Positions 1 through 6,316 of a DNA stretch of 6,316 nucleotides are shown here, piece after piece. The stretch's first letter is position 1. Every line of letters begins with the position of its first letter. Under the pieces are notes generated by a model. The model ran no database searches. It was not told the origin of the DNA and worked only from the letters and a program-made list of their open reading frames with translations. Source of the stretch: Candidatus Zixiibacteriota bacterium (lineage in GTDB: Bacteria > Zixibacteria > MSB-5A5 > GN15 > JACZUZ01); contig JADFNA010000106.1 in NCBI GenBank assembly GCA_022563625.1, positions 1 through 6,316 on the forward strand, given 5' to 3'. The position numbers were made by a program, and so were the translations under genes.

Positions 1-975
1 TGACGTGTCACCCACCGGATGCAGGATGCCGGTGACGTTCTGTTCGGTTACCTCACTGATCCCTGATCCAAGCGAGCCAACCAAAGGAGCGCCGCAGGCC
101 ATCGCCTCGAGCGCTGCCAGTCCGAATGATTCTTCCTGTGACGGCAGGAGAAACAGGTCAACGCACGGAAGGATTGTCTCAACGCTGACCTGTGTGCCCA
201 GAAATATCACATCATCGTCAAGGCCCTTGCGATGGACCAATCTGCGCACCAGCGTGGTATCCGGCCCTTCGCCGACTAACAAAAGCTTGGCCGGGAGCGC
301 TTTGTGAATGCCTTCGAACACGTCAATGACATCCGGTACGCGCTTAACCGGGCGGAAGTTTGAAATATGGGCGATGAGAAACTTGTCATCGGCAGCGAAC
401 TGTGACTTGCAGCACAAATCTTTCCGTATGCTGAACCGCTCCGTGTCATAGAAATTATAAATGACTTCAATCGGCCGTGTGATCTTGAACTCTCGCTTCG
501 TCTCTTCGGCCAGATAATTGGAAACCGCCGTGACACCATCGGATTCATTAATCGAAAACTTCGTAATATCGTAAAATGTTGCGTCAACACCAACCAGCGT
601 AATGTCTGTGCCGTGAAGAGTCGTTATAATTTTTGGGGCTTTACCGTCAGTGGCAAGGATCTGGCGCGCCAGATAGGCCGAGGCCGCATGCGGGATAGCG
701 TAATGCACATGCAACAAATCGAGATCGTAGTGTTTGGAAATTTCAACCATCTTTACAGCCAGCGGCAATGTGTATGGCGGGTTTTTGAAAAGCGGGTATG
801 TTGTGGCCTGCACCGGATGGTAGTACAGGTTCTCAACATAGTTGGCCAGACGAAACGGCGCCTCGGAGGCGATAAAGTGCACTTCGTGGCCACGTGAGGC
901 AAGCTTCATGCCCAATTCGGTGGCGACGATTCCCGAACCCCCGGCCGACGGATAGCAGGTTATTCCGATTTTCAT
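1..975 (-). CDS. bshA: BshA, N-acetyl-alpha-D-glucosaminyl L-malate synthase (partial, C-terminus off the left edge)
   Basis: First enzyme of bacillithiol synthesis: a cytoplasmic GT4-family glycosyltransferase that joins GlcNAc from UDP-GlcNAc to L-malate. I translated 325 codons from the ATG at 975 without meeting a stop; family members are about 375-380 residues, so roughly 50 C-terminal residues are missing. The N-terminus MKIGITCYPSAGGSG (1-15) is the typical BshA opening with its glycine-rich sugar-nucleotide loop. Further matches are LLHVHYAIPHAASAYLA (87-103), TTLHGTDITLVG (118-129), the phosphate-binding SNFRPVKR (205-212), LLLVGEGPD (231-239) and the GT4 EX7E motif in EESFGLAALE (E282 and E290). 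These separate BshA from generic GT4 enzymes. The start overlaps the bshC stop as ATGA and has no clear Shine-Dalgarno sequence, so translation is probably coupled to bshC. No frameshift or missing key residue is seen in the visible part. Confidence 0.96.
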   Translation of the reverse strand, partial: MKIGITCYPSAGGSGIVATELGMKLASRGHEVHFIASEAPFRLANYVENLYYHPVQATTYPLFKNPPYTLPLAVKMVEISKHYDLDLLHVHYAIPHAASAYLARQILATDGKAPKIITTLHGTDITLVGVDATFYDITKFSINESDGVTAVSNYLAEETKREFKITRPIEVIYNFYDTERFSIRKDLCCKSQFAADDKFLIAHISNFRPVKRVPDVIDVFEGIHKALPAKLLLVGEGPDTTLVRRLVHRKGLDDDVIFLGTQVSVETILPCVDLFLLPSQEESFGLAALEAMACGAPLVGSLGSGISEVTEQNVTGILHPVGDTS

Positions 976-2645
976 TGGCCGGCGCGGTCCATTTCTGAAA
1001 GATAGATGAGCTGATGCTGTGTGGTGTCCACATCAAGAGCCGCTGTCAGGTAATCAACAATCCGATAGCCATAGCGGGACAGGTAGTAAATCATACTGAT
1101 AGAACGCTCCTGTAGCGCCCGCCGGGGGAACAGGGCATTTGCTGCGCGGTATATCGCCGCGCGTTCATCGGCCAGCTTGCGTTTGTGCGAAGCGAACGCC
1201 TTTTTTTCAAAGTTTTCCAGGGCGTTGTTAATTTTGCCCCAGACCTGTCCCGAGTTTGCCTCTAGTGATTTGTCGAATGACGTGACCTCCGAGGCCAGGA
1301 GATCGAACGATTCCCTGAACGCCCGGCGCACATCGGCGAAGCGCTTCTCCAAATCCGCGGGAAATGACTTGCCCAGAATTTCATTGATAACCTGCTCAAC
1401 ATCGCCCGCGAAATCGGTAAACTCGATGTTGTGTTTTGTCATTAGTTTTTCAAAGCGCTTTTCAATCAACGTAGCGCTCAGTCTCCCCATGAAGATCGGC
1501 GCCGGACGATTTATCAGTTCATACAGTCCGGACATCTGGGCAAAGTAAGCCAGTTCGGATGGACCACCGGTCTGGACCAGTGTCGGAAACATATGCGCCG
1601 ACAGGAGCGGCCGGGTAAAAACATCCGGGGAAAAGCGCTCCGGTTGTGTGTCAATCAGTTTTTTAAGCTCTGCGGACGAATATTTCGTCTCTCCGACTTG
1701 ATATCCATTTGCTCCGGTATGAATTGGCTCACGTTGTGGAGTAAGCATGAACATATGGCAGGCCGTTTCTTCTTTTTCGACCTGCAAGTGATAGCCCGCT
1801 TCAAGCAACTTTTTATTCGCGGCGCCAATCCGCGATTTGAGTTCGCCGTGTTTGCCCAAAATCGTATGGTACATCTGAGATGAGAGTTTTTTCCAGTCGT
1901 CATCTCCCGGACTGAACAGCGCCAGCCCGATATCCGGGAGCGTGTCGGCCATAAATTTCCCAAACGCGGTCACAAAGTTTGTTCCCTGGCAATAAGCCCG
2001 GCATAAGCGTTCTGCCACTTCGGTTGAGAAATCTGTTTTCCCGAGCGCGTCACGCAGCGTCCCGGTCATCTCGCTGCATAAATCGGTGTTCGATAACAGG
2101 CGCTGATACGCCGGCCTTCCCGGTTGATCACTTTCGTAGTAGCTCAAGCGCTGCGGCTCGCCGATCATGTCAAACACAAAGGCGTGATTAATTTCATCAA
2201 AGTCATGATCATCAGCCGCAATCCAGAATATGGGAATAACCGGACGATCCAGCAGGCGTGACAGGTCACTGGCGGCTTTCACTGTCCAAAGCGCTTTATA
2301 GAACCCGAGCAATGGCCCGCCAAACAACCCGGCCTGTTGCCCGGCGAAAACCACCAGGGCGCGTTCATCTTCGAGCAAATCTATCCGCGCAAACGCTTCG
2401 GGTTTTGAGCCGAACTGTTTGTTCTGGCGCCGCAGGATTTTGGCCAGCTCGCTGCGGGGGTATGTTACACTGTCAATCCGCCGCGCAGTCTCAGCGGCAT
2501 CCTGCGCAGGAAAGAATTGCAGCGCCGAACTCTTGCCGCTAATGAAGTCCAAGAAGAAACGGCTGAAGCCAAGCTTTTCGCTGAATGCTATCCCGGTTTC
2601 AGCCGCGGCGGCTGTGTCAGGTTTTTCGAGTGTCATGTGCTCCAT
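972..2645 (-). CDS. bshC: BshC, bacillithiol biosynthesis cysteine-adding enzyme
   Basis: Putative cysteine ligase for the last step of bacillithiol synthesis, adding L-cysteine to GlcN-malate in the cytoplasm. The 557 residues fit the YllA/BshC family (about 540). Family blocks appear in order: GQQAGLFGGPLLGFYKALW (102-120), PIFWIAADDHDFDEINH (138-154, acidic and His-rich nucleotide-binding-like region), GGPSELAYFAQMSGLYE (360-376), then a charged helical, probably coiled-coil region (about 430-500). The C-terminal block LFPRRALQERSISMIYYLSRYG (505-526) is also typical; its full length is 22 residues and its key part is LQERSISMIYYLSRYG. The stop overlaps the bshA start as ATGA. The start is less certain: ATG at 2645 lacks a good Shine-Dalgarno sequence, and a second in-frame ATG at 2636 has GGAG only 3 nt upstream. 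An in-frame stop lies shortly upstream of 2645, so no long extension is possible. The neighbouring bshA strongly supports the function. bshB is not in the window. Confidence 0.95.
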   Translation of the reverse strand: MEHMTLEKPDTAAAAETGIAFSEKLGFSRFFLDFISGKSSALQFFPAQDAAETARRIDSVTYPRSELAKILRRQNKQFGSKPEAFARIDLLEDERALVVFAGQQAGLFGGPLLGFYKALWTVKAASDLSRLLDRPVIPIFWIAADDHDFDEINHAFVFDMIGEPQRLSYYESDQPGRPAYQRLLSNTDLCSEMTGTLRDALGKTDFSTEVAERLCRAYCQGTNFVTAFGKFMADTLPDIGLALFSPGDDDWKKLSSQMYHTILGKHGELKSRIGAANKKLLEAGYHLQVEKEETACHMFMLTPQREPIHTGANGYQVGETKYSSAELKKLIDTQPERFSPDVFTRPLLSAHMFPTLVQTGGPSELAYFAQMSGLYELINRPAPIFMGRLSATLIEKRFEKLMTKHNIEFTDFAGDVEQVINEILGKSFPADLEKRFADVRRAFRESFDLLASEVTSFDKSLEANSGQVWGKINNALENFEKKAFASHKRKLADERAAIYRAANALFPRRALQERSISMIYYLSRYGYRIVDYLTAALDVDTTQHQLIYLSEMDRAGQ

Positions 2646-2720
2646 GATAGTAACGTACCATTAACTTCCCGTGCAGCCGGTCGGATAATTCGATTTGACC
2701 GGGACAATCACAGTCACTTT

Positions 2721-3689
2721 TTACAGCCACTTTTTCCTGCGGAAAAACATCAGCAGTCCGCCGGTGGTCACGAGTATGACAATCCAGAAAAATACATATC
2801 CGTATTCCCAGTGGAGTTCGGGCATTGATGCGAAATTCATGCCCCACAGGCCAACCAGAAATGTCGGCGGCATCAGTATGACAGTAATCAACGTCAAGAA
2901 TTTGATAATCTCATTTGTCTTAGTCGAAACTGACGAGAAATATACTTCAAGCGCGGCGCTGAGGGTCTCGCGATTGCTGTCGGCTACTTCATTGATGCGT
3001 GTCACATTATCATAGATGTCACGGAAACAAATTCTGGCGCGTTCAGATATGGCGTTGAACTCTTTGCGGCTCAACCGATACAGCGTTTCTTTCTGCGGAC
3101 TGGCGACACGTTTTAGCAGCGCCATATTGCGCCGGACACGGAAAATCGCGCGCACTATGTTTTCGTCAGGCTCTCCCAGCACGATTTCCTCGATTTCATC
3201 CACCTGGCTTTCGAGTACATCGAGCGTAATGTTGAAACTGTCGATAAAGGCGTCGACTACGGCATGGAAGAACAAATCGGAGCCGCGCGACATCATTCGT
3301 TTATTGCCGGTTGCGTTTGAGTAGAGAAAGTCAAACACTCGGTGGCGCTCCTGATGAATCGTCACAACAAATCGTTTGCTGACAAAAATATCCACTTCGG
3401 TAATCTTGAGCTCATCGTCCTCGCCCAGGTAGTCAATTAATTTGAAAACAGCAAACATGTCATCGCCGTATTCATCAATCTTCGAAATCTGGTTGACCAA
3501 AAAAGCGTCCTCCACCGCCAGTGGATGAAGTTTGAACACATCGCTGAGCAGGCGCCCTTCTTCCTTGCCGGGTTGCTGCATGTCAACCCACAACAGGCCG
3601 CGGCGGTCCTTGAGCATCGACTCAAAATCCGCCGGACCCTCCCCGGCCTGGACACCGGAACTCTCGGTATAATTAAAGTAGCGAATCAT
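2721..3689 (-). CDS. corA: CorA-type magnesium/cobalt transport protein
   Basis: Pentameric inner-membrane channel for Mg2+ (also Co2+ or Ni2+ in family members). The 322-residue length is normal. A soluble N-terminal alpha/beta domain (about 1-160) contains the family segment HPLAVEDAF (55-63). It is followed by the long helical stalk (about 160-262), then two C-terminal membrane spans (about 264-282 and 296-316). Between them sits the signature GMN at 283-285 followed by the periplasmic-loop MPEL at 289-292. A basic tail RRKKW ends the protein on the cytoplasmic side, as is usual. The ATG at 3689 overlaps the stop of the upstream membrane-protein gene as ATGA and has its own Shine-Dalgarno-like GGAAGG (3699-3704) nine bases upstream, so this start is well supported. 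The next gene, bshC, begins 75 bases after the stop. Sequence alone does not fix which ion is transported; Mg2+ is the default for the group with GMN and MPEL intact. Confidence 0.96.
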   Translation of the reverse strand: MIRYFNYTESSGVQAGEGPADFESMLKDRRGLLWVDMQQPGKEEGRLLSDVFKLHPLAVEDAFLVNQISKIDEYGDDMFAVFKLIDYLGEDDELKITEVDIFVSKRFVVTIHQERHRVFDFLYSNATGNKRMMSRGSDLFFHAVVDAFIDSFNITLDVLESQVDEIEEIVLGEPDENIVRAIFRVRRNMALLKRVASPQKETLYRLSRKEFNAISERARICFRDIYDNVTRINEVADSNRETLSAALEVYFSSVSTKTNEIIKFLTLITVILMPPTFLVGLWGMNFASMPELHWEYGYVFFWIVILVTTGGLLMFFRRKKWL

Positions 3690-4735
3690 CGGCCTTTACC
3701 TTCCACTACCAGCGCCGGATCATCAACCAATACGACCATTTCCCTTTCAGCGCGTTCTTCATCATCGCTGATGTCAGCCAGTGTGACTTTCCGGGCGTAA
3801 ATGAAGGGCAGGCTGAGGACCAGTATCGGAATCACGTCAATTATGTGCAGCGCCACTGCAAAAAGCGCCGCATCAGTCTTGCCGATTGCGAACGTTGACA
3901 GCGTGGCAATTACCGCAAACTCAAACGTGCCGGCATTGCCCGGTGTGATCGGCACCAGCAGCGCCAGGGTGTTGACCACCACAACAATAATCGCCGCAGC
4001 CGCGGGAATCTCAAGGCCAAATGCGCGAAAGAGGAGATAGATCATACTGATATGCGAAAACCAGATCAGCAGTGAAAATCCCAGTGAGCGCGCAACATGC
4101 CGGGAAGACTTGAGCGCATCAATACCGCGTGAGAAGCTGAGAGTGAATTTGCGTAGCGTGATATAAACCGCCGGCCAGCGCCTGCGCAGCCGCTTTTTGT
4201 TAAAGCGCTCGACGTTGCGGCGGAACGCCAGAAATATATACATGAAAGCCAAAAGCGTCAGCGCGGCAAAGAATACAACATTGCTGACCACGCTGAATTG
4301 CTGGGGATAAAGCGGGCTGAATGATCCGACAAAAATAAAACCAAAGAGCATCATCGCATCAAAAATCGTTTCCACCAGAAATGTGGAAAACAGCAGTGTC
4401 TTGGGAAGGTTTACGTGTCTGGCAAAAAGCAACATGCGCCCGACCTGTCCGGTCAGGGCCGGCATGACATAGTTGAGCGCGGCGCCGGACGCATACAGAG
4501 GGACCGCGCGAGTGATCTTAATATTATGCGCCGGTTGCACAATTGTCCGCCAGCGCAGCGCCCGCCCTGATTGCATAATGAAGCTCAGTACCACGACCGG
4601 TATCAAATAGACCATAGACACACGACCCCAGATTTCATCAAGATCACCAATCTGGAAATCTTTGAAACTGTACGCCAGCAGCGCCGCCGCGATCAGTATG
4701 CCCCAGAACTGCTTTTTCTTTAACAATTTGGTCAT
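3686..4735 (-). CDS. Polytopic membrane protein, lysylphosphatidylglycerol synthase TM / flippase-like family (UPF0104-like)
   Basis: A 349-residue integral membrane protein of the family covering the membrane domain of MprF and archaeal AglD-like proteins. There is no soluble aminoacyl-transferase domain, so lysylation of lipid is not implied; a lipid flippase or lipid-handling role is a family-level guess. Hydrophobic spans are seen at about 10-24, 41-57, 114-137, 151-171, 217-238, 245-262 and 289-312, with further weaker ones. Family landmarks are RALRWR (58-63), the conserved MPALTGQVGRMLLFAR (91-106) and VPITPGNAGTFEFAVI (261-276). A very basic loop (about 172-196, RFNKKRLRRRW) is followed by further spans, and the tail (about 321-349) is acidic, rich in Asp and Glu, and probably cytoplasmic. 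ATG 4735 is the only good start because two in-frame TGA codons lie just upstream; no strong Shine-Dalgarno sequence is visible. Its stop overlaps corA as ATGA, indicating co-translation. The substrate is unknown. Confidence 0.88.
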   Translation of the reverse strand: MTKLLKKKQFWGILIAAALLAYSFKDFQIGDLDEIWGRVSMVYLIPVVVLSFIMQSGRALRWRTIVQPAHNIKITRAVPLYASGAALNYVMPALTGQVGRMLLFARHVNLPKTLLFSTFLVETIFDAMMLFGFIFVGSFSPLYPQQFSVVSNVVFFAALTLLAFMYIFLAFRRNVERFNKKRLRRRWPAVYITLRKFTLSFSRGIDALKSSRHVARSLGFSLLIWFSHISMIYLLFRAFGLEIPAAAAIIVVVVNTLALLVPITPGNAGTFEFAVIATLSTFAIGKTDAALFAVALHIIDVIPILVLSLPFIYARKVTLADISDDEERAEREMVVLVDDPALVVEGKGR

Positions 4736-4806
4736 TGTTTCGTCATATCATCAAGGCCAATCACGACACCAATTTCAGGTTCTCACATTCAGCGCTTTTA
4801 TTCTCC

Positions 4807-4980
4807 TCACAGTAGATCAATCTTGAGGTCTTCCCATATCAGCGGCCTCTTGTACAACGGTCGACCGGCGTAAAGTAATTCCTGTGCCCGCCGCCCGCGA
4901 TCAGCGGGCACAACAGGGTATCCCATACACGACTGACAGTCAACTAAGTAGAGGGTTTGATGCGGACTGGATGCAGCCAC
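4807..4980 (-). other. Candidate small ORF, gene remnant or translated dispersed repeat
   Basis: On the minus strand one frame stays open from about 5013 to a TGA at 4807-4809. The first possible starts are a GTG at 4980 (57 codons) and an ATG at 4926 (39 codons). The GTG has AAGAG only 2 nt upstream and the ATG has no Shine-Dalgarno sequence. The reading includes a CQSC (CxxC) pair just before the ATG, the segment YPVVPADRGRRAQELL, and a protein-like end, LYKRPLIWEDLKIDLL. GGAG follows directly after the stop. I do not recognise a family. A stop-free run of about 63 codons is not rare by chance across six frames, and the hairpin at 4883-4912 lies inside it, so a structured repeat that happens to be open in this frame is at least as likely as a gene. 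Confidence 0.25.
4883..4912. repeat. 9-bp perfect inverted repeat (hairpin)
   Basis: TGTGCCCGC (4883-4891) and GCGGGCACA (4904-4912) are exact reverse complements around a 12-base spacer. The spacer carries a second copy of the left arm core, so GCCCGC (4893-4898) can instead pair with GCGGGC (4904-4909) around the 5-base loop GATCA; two mutually exclusive stems are therefore possible. On either strand no T-run follows the stem, so it is not a standard intrinsic terminator. It could be a REP-like dispersed repeat, a transcript-stabilising hairpin, or an RNA element between batE and the downstream genes. The pairing is certain from the sequence; the role is unknown. Confidence 0.7.
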
Positions 4981-5021
4981 AACTCTTGATGTAAGACGTT
5001 GTCGTATTGCAGGTTAGGAGC

Positions 5022-5816
5022 TTAAAGCCGCTCGACTGCGTAGGCGCTGAGCCAGCCCCGACGCTTGTTCTCGAAGAGAACCAGATAGTAGCCGTTTGAG
5101 CTATCGAGGATTTCTACTTCCATCCCAGCCGAGGCTACGAATTCGAGGTCGCCATCCTCTGCCGGTTTATCCGAAACCGGTAAATCCGGAATAACCACGA
5201 CCGCACGGTCGGCTGAAAATTCGTTTTGATATTTGAAAGTAGTCAGAAAAACTATGCAGAGAAAGACAGAACCCAGCCCCGCGATCGTCAGGCGCATCAG
5301 CCGGGGCGGCGCCAGACTAAAAATACTCGCTATCGCCGCCAGAGAAAGCGCCACCAACGAAAGTGTCGAGAGCCATGCCCAGCGGCCCAGCGGCCAGCCG
5401 CCGGTGAGCGATTCGAGCATGTCACTGAGCGGGTTGAGACGCACTCCTTCCATCTGAACGCTGACAAAGGCCCTGGCGAATTCCAGGTTGTCGCGGATAT
5501 CCTCGTCAGATGGATCGAGTCGTTGGGCGCGCAGGTAATTGAGCGCCGCATGTCCCAAATCCCCTGATTCGAAATAGGTGTTGCCCAGATTGTAATACAA
5601 TGCGGCTGATTCCCATCCGCTGTCCAGAATCTCACGATAGGCGGCGATCGCTTCCATGTACTGCGCCGAATCATAGCATTGATTGCCCCTGGCGAATAAT
5701 TCCTCGGCATCGACCGCATGCGCAGACGCGGCGCGGAAAACCGCCAGGACCGTTAGGAATGAGAGAAACAACGCAGTCCGTGGTCCGGCGGAAATACTCA
5801 GGCGTGATTCAGGCAA
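5022..5816 (-). CDS. batE: BatE-like TPR and SH3-domain membrane protein (aerotolerance operon)
   Basis: Last gene of a Bat operon; BatE proteins are thought to act in the periplasm or at the inner membrane with BatA-D, though the mechanism is unsettled. With the start used here it has 264 residues. There is a signal peptide with hydrophobic core ALFLSFLTVLAVF and AxA-type cleavage after ASAHA (about residue 34), then TPR units at about 36-69 and 70-103 (for example ALYYNLGNTYFESGDLGHA). A linker, two membrane spans (about 145-169 and 175-194) and a C-terminal SH3-like domain (about 203-264, ending in NGYYLVLFENKRRGWLSAYAV) follow. No ATG precedes the signal peptide. I chose the TTG at 5816 because AGGAAG lies six bases upstream and the overlap with batD is then 8 nt; a TTG at 5840 would add eight residues but lacks comparable support. 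The assignment rests on domain order plus the adjacent batD. Confidence 0.85.
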   Translation of the reverse strand: MPESRLSISAGPRTALFLSFLTVLAVFRAASAHAVDAEELFARGNQCYDSAQYMEAIAAYREILDSGWESAALYYNLGNTYFESGDLGHAALNYLRAQRLDPSDEDIRDNLEFARAFVSVQMEGVRLNPLSDMLESLTGGWPLGRWAWLSTLSLVALSLAAIASIFSLAPPRLMRLTIAGLGSVFLCIVFLTTFKYQNEFSADRAVVVIPDLPVSDKPAEDGDLEFVASAGMEVEILDSSNGYYLVLFENKRRGWLSAYAVERL

Positions 5817-6316
5817 TTTTCGCTTCCTGCAATTTGACAATGATTTCCTCAGCCAGAGTCAGCGAATCTGAAATATCCTTTTCGTTAATCGTTCCCGGCG
5901 AATAGCGCACAAAATCAGCGCGCTGAATAAGTTCGCGGCAGCGGGTGACTTCAATCTCGCTAAACCCCGCTGCGGACAATTTTTCGCCGAGTTCTTCAAG
6001 CGTCAATCCATGATGTGAGATGTTCAATTTGTCGGCAACGAAGGCCATAATCGCCAGGCGAATCTCTCCGAAAAACCGCTCTGCGTTTTGCGCGTCGGCT
6101 AACCGGCTGGCTCGTCTGAGGCGTTTCTTGGCGATTCGATTCGCGGCGCGCGCGCGCGCATAGCCGATGTCTCCCTCCATTCGATCGCGATGACGCCGGT
6201 AAACAAGCGCGCCGGCGATCGCCAGCAGCGGCAGGAAATTCGCAAGCAGGTAAGCGCCGGTGGTGATCAGGACTTCTCCACGGGGGCGAAAGCCCGCTCT
6301 CTTTTGTTTGATATAG
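5809..6316 (-). CDS. batD: BatD family protein, C-terminal part (N-terminus off the right edge)
   Basis: C-terminal 168 residues of an oxygen-tolerance (BatD) protein; the large periplasmic beta-rich part lies beyond the window. The frame is open to the right edge. Visible are a single membrane span at about 15-39 (VLITTGAYLLANFLPLLAIA), then the basic stop-transfer segment YRRHRDR. Next comes the cytoplasmic tail beginning EGDIGYARARAANRIAKKRL (46-65), which is the usual BatD pattern after its anchor. A helical region follows, with FFGEIRLAIMAFVADKLNI and LTLEELGEKLSAAGFSE, typical of the DUF-like BatD cytoplasmic end. The internal ATG at 6180 is not the true start because the reading frame and the membrane span continue upstream of it. 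The stop TGA at 5809-5811 lies inside the start region of batE. BatD is proposed to scaffold the VWA proteins BatA and BatB in the membrane. Confidence 0.85.
   Translation of the reverse strand, partial: YIKQKRAGFRPRGEVLITTGAYLLANFLPLLAIAGALVYRRHRDRMEGDIGYARARAANRIAKKRLRRASRLADAQNAERFFGEIRLAIMAFVADKLNISHHGLTLEELGEKLSAAGFSEIEVTRCRELIQRADFVRYSPGTINEKDISDSLTLAEEIIVKLQEAKIA
5823..5828 (-). promoter_or_regulatory. Shine-Dalgarno AGGAAG that decides the batE start
   Basis: Minus-strand AGGAAG lies within the last codons of batD and is separated by six bases from TTG 5814-5816. This is the best ribosome-binding match near the beginning of batE and favours a TTG start there over the TTG at 5838-5840. 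An overlap of 8 nt with batD then suggests translational coupling. Confidence 0.6.

Larger units (their letters stand above)
4736..5021. other. Intergenic gap between batE and the membrane-protein gene, rich in short palindromes
   Basis: No confident gene, tRNA or rRNA is visible here. Because all flanking genes run leftward, any promoter for the membrane protein-corA-bshC-bshA set, and any terminator for the bat operon, should lie here. Directly seen are the perfect palindromes TTGTACAA (4850-4857) and CGGTCGACCG (4858-4867) placed back to back, a 9-bp inverted repeat (4883-4912), and GACTGACAGTC (4931-4941). A minus-strand TTGACT (4938-4943) lies 17 bases from TACCCT (4915-4920). That spacing suits a sigma-70 promoter, but the -10 match is poor, so it is only a weak candidate. 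The 71 bases next to the membrane-protein start (4736-4806) have stops in the frame that leads into it and hold nothing recognisable. Confidence 0.7.

Noticed and set aside
276..593. Minus-strand open frame inside bshA in another frame
   Set aside because: It overlaps the well-supported bshA reading frame throughout and resembles no protein family.
1177..1548. Plus-strand open frame antisense to bshC (and similar plus-strand frames antisense to corA, the membrane protein and batE)
   Set aside because: Compositionally biased translations with no recognisable domain, lying fully opposite genes with clear family matches; these are shadow frames.
2677..2702. 6-bp inverted repeat CCGGTC/GACCGG with a 14-base spacer between corA and bshC
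   Set aside because: Short arms, a long spacer and no T-run; too weak to call a terminator or operator in a 75-base spacer of a likely operon.
2711..2736. Near-direct repeat CAGTCACTTTTT / CAGCCACTTTTT at the end of corA
   Set aside because: Only two imperfect short copies, one of them within the corA coding end; probably chance.
4883..4912. Intrinsic terminator for the bat operon
   Set aside because: The stem is good but neither strand has a following T-run, so it is listed only as an inverted repeat.
4915..4943. Sigma-70 promoter TTGACT-17-TACCCT on the minus strand
   Set aside because: The -10 box matches the consensus at only three of six positions and the organism's promoter consensus is unknown; mentioned only as a weak candidate within the gap.
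5809..6180. Stand-alone 123-residue gene starting at ATG 6180
   Set aside because: The same frame continues upstream through a membrane span and basic anchor to the window edge, matching BatD; the ATG is internal.

Overview
All supported genes lie on the minus strand, so the window reads right to left as batD (C-terminal part) -> batE -> a 286-base gap -> a polytopic membrane protein of the lysylphosphatidylglycerol-synthase transmembrane/flippase-like family -> corA -> bshC -> bshA (cut by the left edge). Coding density is high and the genes are tightly packed. There are 4-nt ATGA overlaps between the membrane protein and corA and between bshC and bshA, an 8-nt overlap between batD and batE, and a 75-base spacer between corA and bshC.

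Region by region. 5022-6316 is the tail of a Bat (Bacteroides aerotolerance) operon: the membrane anchor and cytoplasmic end of BatD, then BatE with a signal peptide, TPRs, two membrane spans and an SH3-like domain. 4736-5021 has no confident gene but is rich in short palindromes, including a 9-bp perfect inverted repeat. It also holds one stop-free minus-strand frame that reads like protein near its end; it may be a dispersed repeat, a tiny gene or a decayed gene. 972-4735 and on to the left edge form a four-gene set: membrane protein, CorA-type Mg2+/Co2+ channel, BshC and BshA.

BshA and BshC are the first and last enzymes of bacillithiol synthesis: GlcNAc-malate formation and cysteine addition. 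The middle enzyme, the deacetylase BshB, is not in the window. The Bat operon is also linked, in a few organisms, to aerobic and stress tolerance, so both ends of the window touch on envelope or redox stress. That link is an inference from proximity only.

Organism: a Gram-negative-type bacterium of roughly balanced GC content. Bat operons together with bacillithiol genes outside the Firmicutes suggest the Bacteroidetes/Chlorobi (FCB) neighbourhood, or a related uncultured phylum such as Zixibacteria. This is a guess from gene content; there is no rRNA or other taxonomic marker here. The window is mostly ordinary chromosomal sequence. The part that most deserves a second look is the palindrome-rich gap at about 4807-4980.
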